From the NCBI GenBank assembly GCA_035525375.1, contig DATLEI010000078.1, positions 1 to 29,157 of the forward strand: a stretch of DNA of 29,157 nucleotides, given 5' to 3'. Positions 23,276 through 29,157 of this stretch are shown piece by piece (position 1 is the first letter of the stretch; each line of letters starts with the position of its first letter). This DNA is from JALZBN01 sp035525375 (lineage in GTDB: Bacteria > Actinomycetota > Acidimicrobiia > Acidimicrobiales > AC-14). The translations under genes and the position numbers were made by a program. Under the pieces are notes generated by a model, which was not told the DNA's origin, searched no databases, and saw only the letters and a program-made list of their open reading frames with translations.

Positions 23276-23790
23276 GCGCGGGTCCGGGACAGCTGTGGGC
23301 CGGGTGGCGCTCGAGTTACATCCGGTCAGCGTCGTCCGCGCCGGCGCCCGACGATGCGGATGCTTGCGTGTTCTGCCGGATCCTGATCTGCGGTGAGCCC
23401 GACGAATCGACGTACATCGTCAGCCGCCGCGGTCCCTGCTTCGCCATCCTGAACGCCTACCCGTACACGAACGGCCACCTCATGGTCATGCCGGCGCGTC
23501 ATATTGCTGACCTCGAGGGCCTGACGGCCGAGGAGTCGGCGAGCCTTTGGTCGCTCGTGACCGACGCCGTGCGCGCCCTGAAAGCGGCGTACGCGCCAGA
23601 TGGCATCAACGTGGGCGCCAACCTGGGCCGCGCCGCCGGCGCGGGGATTCCTGGGCACCTGCACATCCAGTGTCTTCCACGGTGGGTCGGCGATACCAGC
23701 TTCATGACCAGCCTGGCCAACGTCCGGGTCCTCAACGAAGACCTCTCCGAGACCTGGTCGCGCCTGAGAGAAGCTTGGCCGGAGTCGTGA
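23272..23790 (+). CDS. HIT-family protein (Ap4A phosphorylase/hydrolase-like)
   Basis: The 172-aa protein has CVFCRIL (a CxxC zinc pair), AILNAYPYTNGHLMVMPARH and the histidine-triad segment GHLHIQCLPRW (His129, His131, Gln133). The third position is Gln instead of His, as in the GalT/Ap4A-phosphorylase branches. In actinobacteria the HIT gene between thrS and pgsA corresponds to the Mycobacterium Ap4A phosphorylase locus, so degradation of diadenosine polyphosphates is the best guess. The N-terminal 30 residues before ACVFC are low-complexity and may be partly untranslated. GTG 23272 gives the GTGA overlap with thrS; the stop overlaps the next gene in the same way. Confidence 0.85.
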   Translation: MSAGPGQLWAGWRSSYIRSASSAPAPDDADACVFCRILICGEPDESTYIVSRRGPCFAILNAYPYTNGHLMVMPARHIADLEGLTAEESASLWSLVTDAVRALKAAYAPDGINVGANLGRAAGAGIPGHLHIQCLPRWVGDTSFMTSLANVRVLNEDLSETWSRLREAWPES

Positions 23791-24299
23791 GCGACAAGCC
23801 GTCGAAGAGCAGCGATGAGGACGTTGACTCGCTTCCCGAAGACCTCGATGTCACCGCCTATGTCGGGCCCTATGCCTTCCCCGACATTCGCCGGCGCCGG
23901 ATCCCCGCGGTCATCTACCTCGTCCTTGCCGGGGGCTGCATCGCGCTGTGGGTCACTCATCGTGACGGCGAATCGGTGCTCGTCAACGACGGATTCCTCT
24001 GGGTCGCACTTGCTCTCGCCGCGATTGCGCTCTACCACGTCGCGGCCGCGTGGCACTTGGCGGTCACCGACACCGACGCCCTCGTTGCTGCCGCGGAGGC
24101 CGTGCGCTTCCCCGTCGGTTACGCCTCAGCTCAGTTGGGTTGGCGCGGCCTGTTGAGCCGTCCGACCTGGCGCATCCTCGTTTATTCCAGCGAGGACCCT
24201 CCCACCCGGCGCGCCTTGGTACTCGTCGACGGTGTCAAAGGCAACGTCCTGGCCCACTTCGCAGAGGACAACCCCGAGGACTGGAGCCAGTACAAGTAG
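23787..24299 (+). CDS. conserved small membrane protein, function unknown
   Basis: This 170-aa protein has an acidic N terminus (SSDEDVDSLPEDLDV), a YVGPYAFPDIRRRR segment, and two transmembrane helices at about 39-57 and 69-89. A cytoplasmic-type C-terminal domain of about 80 residues follows (VRFPVGYASAQLGWRGLL, WRILVYSSEDPPTRRALVLVD). The C-terminal part may be a small beta-rich domain. I recognise no named family or catalytic motif. The GTG start overlaps the HIT stop (GTGA), so it is translated with thrS and the HIT gene; the overlap is the main support for the start. Its 3' end is 6 bases from the convergent DinB gene. Confidence 0.75.
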   Translation: MSDKPSKSSDEDVDSLPEDLDVTAYVGPYAFPDIRRRRIPAVIYLVLAGGCIALWVTHRDGESVLVNDGFLWVALALAAIALYHVAAAWHLAVTDTDALVAAAEAVRFPVGYASAQLGWRGLLSRPTWRILVYSSEDPPTRRALVLVDGVKGNVLAHFAEDNPEDWSQYK

Positions 24300-24305
24300 C
24301 GGTGG

Positions 24306-24875
24306 CTACCAGTCGTCGTCTTCCGGTTTGAAGGTGCGCATGGGCCCGACGTTGTGCTCGATGTCTCGCAGGTGATGCGAGCCCTCGTGGACGGCGTTGC
24401 GCGTCATCGTCAGTGCATCTCGCTCACCGAAGGTGAACTGACCCGTGCGCGCCCAGTCCTCCGCACTTAGACAGTCCAGTGTCATGCCCATATCGGCGCA
24501 GGCACTTTCCAGACGAGCAAGGGCCTCGGTGACCTCGAGGTTGTTGTAACCCTCGACGTCCACTCGCTCTTCGGAGTCGAAGGAGGGGATTGTGGGATTG
24601 TCCTCGACGATGATGCGTCGGATCGTCGGCGCCATCTGGTCGATCATGTGGGCGACGTGGGCGGTGTACTCGAGAGCCGACCAGGTGCCCGCAGCCGGCC
24701 GGCGGCGCAGTATTTCCTCGGCGTCAGGCTCCTGCTGGTACAGCTCCTTGATGAGCGTGCGGTAGCGATAGGGGAACGACCGCACGGCGCGGATCGTGTC
24801 GAGCGGCTTGATCGTGTCGTAGTCGAGACCGCACTCGGGACAGACGTAGCCCGTACCCGCGGTGAAAGAGGTCAC
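24306..24875 (-). CDS. DinB-like four-helix protein with N-terminal CxxC (paralogue A)
   Basis: The 189-aa protein starts with CPECGLDYD (one CxxC) and continues as a DinB/YfiT-type bundle. WSALEYTAHVAHMIDQ carries one conserved His, and NAVHEGSHHLRDI carries the His pair near the C terminus; these three usually bind a divalent metal. DinB-like proteins include thiol-dependent S-transferases such as mycothiol-dependent maleylpyruvate isomerase and bacillithiol transferase, so a mycothiol link is possible given mshC in the window, but nothing here proves it. It is clearly a paralogue of the gene just upstream: both have WSALEY.AHV and AVHEG.HHL.D. The GTG start overlaps that gene's stop (GTGA). 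Confidence 0.78.
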   Translation of the reverse strand: MTSFTAGTGYVCPECGLDYDTIKPLDTIRAVRSFPYRYRTLIKELYQQEPDAEEILRRRPAAGTWSALEYTAHVAHMIDQMAPTIRRIIVEDNPTIPSFDSEERVDVEGYNNLEVTEALARLESACADMGMTLDCLSAEDWARTGQFTFGERDALTMTRNAVHEGSHHLRDIEHNVGPMRTFKPEDDDW

Positions 24876-25396
24876 CGGCCACGGACGGCGCGCATGACAC
24901 GGCCGACATCGAGGAGATGGTGGTTGCCCTCGTGCACAGCTCGCTGGGCCGTGTAGAGCACGCTGCGCTCCTCGCCGCGGGAGAACCCCACTCGATCCCA
25001 GCCGTCGTCGGGCACTGCCTCGAGGATCAGAGCCAACGTCTCGGCGCTGGCCGCCAGTTCGCTCGCGACCACCTCGGGGTCTTGCTCGTTATAGCGGCCC
25101 TCGGCAGCCATGGCATCGGGGTCGATGGCCTCGAACACTGGCTGCTCCTCGCCGAGCGTGTGTTGGATGCGCTGCCCGTACGCGCCGAAGACGTCACGCA
25201 CATGGGCCGCGTACTCGAGGGCCGACCAGACCGACGGCTCGGGGCGAGCCCTGAGAACCGACTCGTCCTCTCCCGGCAGCAATCGGGTCAGCGGCGCGCG
25301 ATAGCGCTTCGGAAAAGCCCGCAGCGTCACGGCGGCGTCACCGGGTTGCACCGACTTGTACTCGAAGCCGCACTTCTCGCAGCGCTCGTCACTCAC
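24872..25396 (-). CDS. DinB-like four-helix protein with N-terminal CxxC (paralogue B)
   Basis: From GTG 25396 the protein has 174 aa: SDERCEKCGFEYKSV with a CxxC, FPKRYRAPLTRLLPGED, then the DinB-like parts VWSALEYAAHVRDVFGAY and RAVHEGNHHLLDVGR. These give the same three-His pattern as paralogue A. The frame extends upstream to 25477, but those 27 residues are a Thr/Arg-rich shadow of the EF-G2 gene; the GTG inside the EF-G2 stop region begins the homologous sequence, an 8-base overlap. EF-G2, this gene and paralogue A therefore form one minus-strand unit. A single CxxC cannot complete a zinc ribbon by itself, so metal binding there would need another partner or a dimer. Confidence 0.78.
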   Translation of the reverse strand: MSDERCEKCGFEYKSVQPGDAAVTLRAFPKRYRAPLTRLLPGEDESVLRARPEPSVWSALEYAAHVRDVFGAYGQRIQHTLGEEQPVFEAIDPDAMAAEGRYNEQDPEVVASELAASAETLALILEAVPDDGWDRVGFSRGEERSVLYTAQRAVHEGNHHLLDVGRVMRAVRGR

Positions 25397-27449
25397 CCGA
25401 CTTCGCCACCTTGTCGACCAGGTGGGCCGGGAGCAGGTCGTAGTGGTCGTGGCGCGCCGTGAACCATCCCCGCCCACCGGTGATCGACCGGAGGTCGATC
25501 GCGTAGCGCACGATCTCCGATGTCGGTACCAACGCCGTCACCATCTGCTCGCCGACACCCACGTTCTCGGTTCCCTGTACCCGACCGCGCCGCGAGTTCA
25601 GATCGCCCATGATGTCGCCCTGGTACTGACTCGGAACCGTCACTTCCAGGAGCGAGACGGGCTCCAGCATCACCGGGTTTGCCTTGGCCATCGCCTCTTT
25701 GAAGCCGAGTGACCCGGCCATCTTGAAGCTCATCTCCGAGGAGTCAACCGGGTGGTACTTGCCGTCGAACACTGTTACCCGAACGTCGACGACCGGGTAA
25801 CCGTGGACCCCTGCGGTCGACATCGTCTCCAGAACACCCTTTTCGACGGCAGGGATGAACTGGCGCGGGATGGCACCGCCGACGATCTTGTCAACGAACT
25901 CGAACCCGCCCCCTCGCTCCATCGGTTCGAGCCGGACGAATGCGACGCCGAACTGTCCGTGTCCGCCAGTTTGCTTCTTGTACTTGCCCTCGGCCTCTGC
26001 AGTGCCGGTAATGGTCTCCCGGTAGGGGATGCGGACATCTTCGACCTCGACCTCCACCCCGAACTTCCGGGACAAGCGCTCGGTGACGATCGAGAGGTGG
26101 GTGTCGCCCATCCCCGACAGCAAGGTTTGGTGGGTCTCGTCGTCACGGTGGACGTGCAGTGCCAGATCTTCCTCCTGGAGGCGGTGCAACGACGTCATCA
26201 GCTTGTCCTCGTCGCCCTTTGACCGGGGCTTCACCGCGATCGATAGCACCGGAGGCAGTGGTTGCCCCCACTGCACCACGACCGGCGTGCCCTTCGGCGC
26301 CAGGGTGTCTCCCGTCGAGGTGGCCGACAGCTTGGCAACAGCACCGAGGTCACCAGCAACGAGTTCGGGAACAGTGTCTTGCTCCTTCCCGCGCATGGTG
26401 AACAGGGCGTGGAGGCGTTCCTCGGTATGCGTCCTCGGATTCATCAGCTGGCTGTCGGGGTGGATCGTGCCCGAGAGGACCTTGAGAAACGACACCTTGC
26501 CGACGTAGCGGTCGTCGAGGGTGCGGTAGGCGACGGCCAGCGGTTGCCCGGAGGGGTCGCAGCCCACATCGGTGACCGAACCACCCGCTTCCACTTTGGC
26601 CGGGGGACGGTCGAGCGGCGACGGTCCAACTTCGCAAATGAGGGTGATCAGCCGGTCGATGCCGATCATCTTGGTGGCCGAGCCGCAGGTGACCGGGAAC
26701 ACCGACGCCTCGGCTACCCCCTTGGCGAGCGTGTCCTCCAACTCCTTGGGGGAGATGGTGTCGCCCTCCAGGTAGCGCTCCATCAGGGCATCGTCAGCGA
26801 CGACGATGCCCTCGACCAGATTGTCGCGGGTCTTGTGCTCGACGTCGGCGATCTCGTCCGGGATGCCTTCGGCGCGGGGCGAGGCCTCACCCTCGTAGAA
26901 GAACGCCGTGTCGGTGAGCAGGTCGGCGATCCCGCGGAACTCCGACTCGCCGCCGATCGGGAGCTCGAGCGGCGCGACTCCCGCGCCGAAGAGATCGCGG
27001 AGCTGGTCAAGTGTGCGATCGAAGTTGGCGCGCTCCCGGTCGAGTTTGTTGACGAAGAACATCCGCGGGATGCCTCGCTGGGCGGCCAGGCGCCATGCCG
27101 CCTCGGTCTGCACCTCGGGACCCTCCACTGCGCTCACGACGATGACCGCCAGGTCGGCGACCCGAAGGGCCGCGTCGACGTCCCCGATGAAGTCGGCATA
27201 CCCCGGCGTATCGATGATGTTGAGCTTGAATCCGTCGTGCTCGAAGGGAGCCAGAGCCATCGAGAGTGAGATCCCCCGCTTCACCTCCTCCGGCTCGTAA
27301 TCGGTCGTCGTCGAGCCGTCCTCGACCCTTCCCTGGCGGTTGATCGCTCCGGCGCAGAACAGCATCGCCTCGGTCAGCGACGTCTTCCCGACGCCACCAT
27401 GTCCGACCAGTGCCACATTTCGGATCTTGGCGGGGGGGAAGCTCTTCAC
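25389..27449 (-). CDS. EF-G2-type elongation factor G paralogue
   Basis: The 686-aa GTPase has all EF-G domains. G motifs are GHGGVGKT (16-23), RGISLSMA (58-65; canonical EF-G has RGITI), DTPGYADF (80-87; canonical DTPGHVDF) and NKLDRE (134-139). Domain IV/V blocks are GKYKKQTGGHGQFG, GYPVVDVRVTVFDGKYH and SRRGRVQG. His of the G3 motif, the catalytic histidine of translational GTPases, is Tyr84. These changes and the general sequence match the actinobacterial EF-G2 group (FusA2), distinct from the housekeeping EF-G beside tuf; a mycobacterial EF-G2 has been reported to bind nucleotide but lack ribosome-stimulated GTPase. GTG 27449 has GAGG 7 bases upstream. The downstream DinB-like genes overlap it. 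Confidence 0.88.
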   Translation of the reverse strand: MKSFPPAKIRNVALVGHGGVGKTSLTEAMLFCAGAINRQGRVEDGSTTTDYEPEEVKRGISLSMALAPFEHDGFKLNIIDTPGYADFIGDVDAALRVADLAVIVVSAVEGPEVQTEAAWRLAAQRGIPRMFFVNKLDRERANFDRTLDQLRDLFGAGVAPLELPIGGESEFRGIADLLTDTAFFYEGEASPRAEGIPDEIADVEHKTRDNLVEGIVVADDALMERYLEGDTISPKELEDTLAKGVAEASVFPVTCGSATKMIGIDRLITLICEVGPSPLDRPPAKVEAGGSVTDVGCDPSGQPLAVAYRTLDDRYVGKVSFLKVLSGTIHPDSQLMNPRTHTEERLHALFTMRGKEQDTVPELVAGDLGAVAKLSATSTGDTLAPKGTPVVVQWGQPLPPVLSIAVKPRSKGDEDKLMTSLHRLQEEDLALHVHRDDETHQTLLSGMGDTHLSIVTERLSRKFGVEVEVEDVRIPYRETITGTAEAEGKYKKQTGGHGQFGVAFVRLEPMERGGGFEFVDKIVGGAIPRQFIPAVEKGVLETMSTAGVHGYPVVDVRVTVFDGKYHPVDSSEMSFKMAGSLGFKEAMAKANPVMLEPVSLLEVTVPSQYQGDIMGDLNSRRGRVQGTENVGVGEQMVTALVPTSEIVRYAIDLRSITGGRGWFTARHDHYDLLPAHLVDKVAKSGE

Positions 27450-27490
27450 CGGGCGCCTCGCTTCAGAACGGGGATTGCCCGAAGACTAGT

Positions 27491-27507
27491 GGTACGTCCT
27501 GGTACGT
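27491..27507. repeat. tandem GGTACGT repeat in the EF-G2/pgsA divergent gap
   Basis: GGTACGT occurs at 27491-27497 and 27501-27507, a period of exactly 10 bases (one helical turn). Each copy contains the palindrome GTAC. An ACTAGT palindrome lies just before (27485-27490). The 92-base gap between divergent starts holds the promoters of both EF-G2 and the PI-synthase-like gene, so a regulator-binding site is conceivable. No known consensus was recognised, and short repeats of this size can arise by chance. Confidence 0.35.
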
Positions 27508-27541
27508 TGGAGAGGCAACATCGTCTCGTAATGGAGCGTGC

Positions 27542-28282
27542 ATGTTCGACAAACGCTGTCGGGCAGGTGTGGAGCGAGGTCTCCGGCCTGTCGGCTCCAC
27601 CCTTGACAAGGCGGGCATCAGCGCCGACCAGCTGACAGTCGCCGGACTGGTGATCTCGGCGGGTGCGGCCGGTGCTATCGGCGCGGGCTGGCTCATTGTT
27701 GGCGTAATCCTGCTGGCCGCCTCCGCTTTACCCGACGTGCTCGACGGAGCAGTCGCCAAGGCTGCTGGCACGGCGTCGCCCCGAGGAGCGTTCTTCGATT
27801 CCGTTTCCGACAGGATCAGCGACTCCCTCGTCCTCGGTGGCGTGGCCTGGTATCTCGCCGAAACCCAGGGCAGCGTTGCCGCGGTGCTACCGATGGCAGT
27901 GCTGGCCGCTTCCTTCCTGGTCTCCTACGAGCGGGCCCGGGCCGAGTCACTCGGGTTCACCGCCCGGGGCGGACTCATGGAGCGCGCCGAGCGCATGATC
28001 GTCATCGGCATCGGGCTGGCGTTCAGTGTGGTGCTCATCCCTGTGCTGTGGCTGATGCTCGCACTCACCCTCTTCACCGCTGTCCAGCGCTTCGTGATGG
28101 TCTGGCGCCAGGCGACCCCGGGGCGCGCCGACGACCCCGAGCCGCTACTGGCCCGGTGGCGGGCGCGCCGTCCTGCAGGGCGTTACCGCCCGGGCGGTGA
28201 ACGCGAAGTCGCCCGCTGGCGTGCGGCGCGCAACCCTGACGGCCGTTCGAGAAACAGCCGCCGGCCCCGCACTCGTCCGTAG
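27542..28282 (+). CDS. CDP-alcohol phosphatidyltransferase (PI/PI-phosphate synthase-like)
   Basis: The enzyme class transfers a phosphatidyl group from CDP-diacylglycerol to an alcohol at the membrane. The 246-aa protein has the signature D65-VL-D68-G69 ... A72-K73 ... G82-AFF-D86-SVS-D90. The four Asp are present, but the Arg of the canonical DG..AR is Lys73. Six hydrophobic segments are visible, and the C-terminal 60 residues are Arg-rich and probably disordered. In actinobacteria the gene between the HIT protein and PatA is PgsA1, which makes phosphatidylinositol phosphate, the anchor for PI mannosides; this context favours that substrate. The ATG at 27542 has GGAG five bases upstream; the open frame further upstream reads into the divergent EF-G2 gene. 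Confidence 0.85.
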   Translation: MFDKRCRAGVERGLRPVGSTLDKAGISADQLTVAGLVISAGAAGAIGAGWLIVGVILLAASALPDVLDGAVAKAAGTASPRGAFFDSVSDRISDSLVLGGVAWYLAETQGSVAAVLPMAVLAASFLVSYERARAESLGFTARGGLMERAERMIVIGIGLAFSVVLIPVLWLMLALTLFTAVQRFVMVWRQATPGRADDPEPLLARWRARRPAGRYRPGGEREVARWRAARNPDGRSRNSRRPRTRP

Positions 28283-28338
28283 CGACCCTGCCGAGCATTC
28301 ACCACCTCTACCGGGCCGGGGCCTGGGCTGCCGGACAC

Positions 28339-29142
28339 TTGCCGGCCGATGCCGTCTTGCCACTGGCAGGCGTGGCCGGCACCGGCGCGTATCTGTTCTC
28401 GCTCGGAGGCGACCGGGAGTTGGTAGCCCGCAACATGCGCCGGGCCGGAGCACCCGGCGCGACCCGGCGCGCCTTCGTTTCTTACGCCCGGTACTGGCTG
28501 GAGTCCCTACGGCTCTGGTCGATGAGCGAGGAGGAGATCGGCGCCGATTTCTCGATCGATGGCCAAGAGCACATCGAGGCCGCTCAGACCCAGGGCCACG
28601 GCGCGGTTCTCGCCATTCCACATGTCGGCGGGTGGGATGTAGGCGGCGCGTGGCTTGTCGACCAGGGCTTCCCGTTGACGGTTGTGGCCGAGGTGCTCGA
28701 ACCAAAAGAGATGTTCGAGTGGTTCGTCAATCTCCGGCGCAACGTCGGCCTCACCGTCGTGCCGCTCGACTCCCGCGCGGGAACAGCCGTCGTGCGGACG
28801 CTGCGCGCCAACGGCGTCGTCGCCCTCTTGTGCGACCGTGACATCGACGGCAGGGGAGTAGAGGTCGAGTTCTTCGGCGAGCGCACCTTGCTGCCGGGAG
28901 GCCCGGCGGCCCTGGCTCTACGTGAGAGTTCGCCGTTGTTGCCTACGGCCGTCTACTTCGATGGCAAAGGCCACCGAGCGGTCGTGTGCCCGCCATTGGA
29001 GTTCGAGCGCCAAGGCACTCTCAAGGAGGACGCCGCCGCCCTGACGCAGCTCCTGGCTTACCAGTTGGAGCGTCTCATCCGGCGCGCGCCGGAACAATGG
29101 CATATGTTCCAGCCCAACTGGCCCAGCGACCGAGTTCTGTGA
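28339..29142 (+). CDS. phosphatidylinositol mannoside acyltransferase-like (PatA/LpxL family)
   Basis: This is a lysophospholipid acyltransferase of the LpxL/PatA type. The HX4D catalytic motif is HVGGWD (His95, Asp100), followed by VAEVLEPKEMFEWFVNLRR, VVPLD and CDRDIDGRG..VEFFG. The C terminus QWHMFQPNWPSD matches the family ending. PatA acylates the mannose of PI mannosides in actinobacteria, and the upstream gene is PI-synthase-like. The start is uncertain. The homologous N terminus seems to begin earlier (SIHHLYRAGAWAAGHLP, from about 28294), yet no ATG, GTG or TTG exists in frame between the stop at 28237 and the TTG at 28339. The reported protein (267 aa) is therefore probably missing about 15-20 residues. 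pimA would be expected just past the window end. Confidence 0.82.
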   Translation: MPADAVLPLAGVAGTGAYLFSLGGDRELVARNMRRAGAPGATRRAFVSYARYWLESLRLWSMSEEEIGADFSIDGQEHIEAAQTQGHGAVLAIPHVGGWDVGGAWLVDQGFPLTVVAEVLEPKEMFEWFVNLRRNVGLTVVPLDSRAGTAVVRTLRANGVVALLCDRDIDGRGVEVEFFGERTLLPGGPAALALRESSPLLPTAVYFDGKGHRAVVCPPLEFERQGTLKEDAAALTQLLAYQLERLIRRAPEQWHMFQPNWPSDRVL

Positions 29143-29157
29143 CGCGCTAGCTACCGC

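Noticed and set aside
26262..27269. Plus-strand open frame (335 codons) opposite EF-G2
   Set aside because: The opposite strand encodes every conserved EF-G motif; this translation shows none of its own.
25389..27449. Tet(M)-type ribosomal protection protein
   Set aside because: The sequence follows EF-G2 of actinobacteria throughout, and the context shows no resistance or conjugative genes.
1..29157. tRNA, rRNA, CRISPR, phage or defence island
   Set aside because: No cloverleaf-like segment, direct-repeat array, integrase, transposase, restriction gene or toxin-antitoxin pair could be recognised.

Overview
The window is a compact, GC-rich bacterial chromosome segment that reads as Actinomycetota. 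The evidence is a mycothiol ligase (MshC-type), an F420-dependent NADP oxidoreductase, an EF-G2-type elongation factor paralogue, a PI-synthase-like CDP-alcohol phosphotransferase next to a PatA-like acyltransferase, and frequent GTG/TTG starts. The class cannot be fixed from sequence alone; an uncultured Acidimicrobiia-like lineage is a reasonable guess. I see no rRNA, tRNA, CRISPR array, prophage or intact insertion sequence. No gene-free stretch exceeds about 120 bases.

Region 1 (1-10534, + strand) is a late cobalamin operon. It opens with the 3' half of a cobalamin riboswitch cut by the window edge, then runs cbiZ, cobU, cobS, cbiB, a CobD/CobC-type aminotransferase, cobQ, cobN and a ChlI-ChlD fusion. 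Every junction overlaps (GTGA, ATGA, TTGA or TGATG), so the operon looks translationally coupled. Together the genes cover cobalt insertion (CobN plus ChlID), amidation of cobyric acid (CobQ), aminopropanol supply and attachment (aminotransferase, CbiB), nucleotide-loop assembly (CobU, CobS), and cobinamide salvage back to cobyric acid (CbiZ). A 39-bp near-perfect palindrome sits in frame inside the start of cbiB.

Region 2 (10524-16902) has two divergent units. On the minus strand a branched-chain-amino-acid-type lipoprotein binding protein is followed by an ECF sigma factor and a one-TM membrane protein in the position of an anti-sigma factor. On the plus strand the rest of the transporter is encoded by only two ORFs: a LivH-LivM permease fusion and a LivG-LivF ATPase fusion.

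Region 3 (16940-21272) holds a secreted coiled-coil M23 peptidase (-), npdG and mshC (+), and a two-gene FetAB/UPF0014-type ABC exporter (-).

Region 4 (21320-29157) carries thrS, a HIT protein and a small membrane protein (+). A minus-strand unit follows, EF-G2 plus two tandem DinB-like paralogues each with an N-terminal CxxC. Then come a PI-synthase-like gene and a PatA-like acyltransferase (+). The usual actinobacterial thrS-HIT-pgsA-patA order is therefore kept but split by the EF-G2/DinB unit.

The points most worth a second look are the palindrome in cbiB, the doubly fused Liv transporter with a degenerate LivG signature, the sigma/membrane-protein pair tied to the binding protein, the EF-G2-DinB-DinB unit, the shortened aminotransferase, and the missing normal start codon of patA. 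I found no clearly new defence or mobile system.
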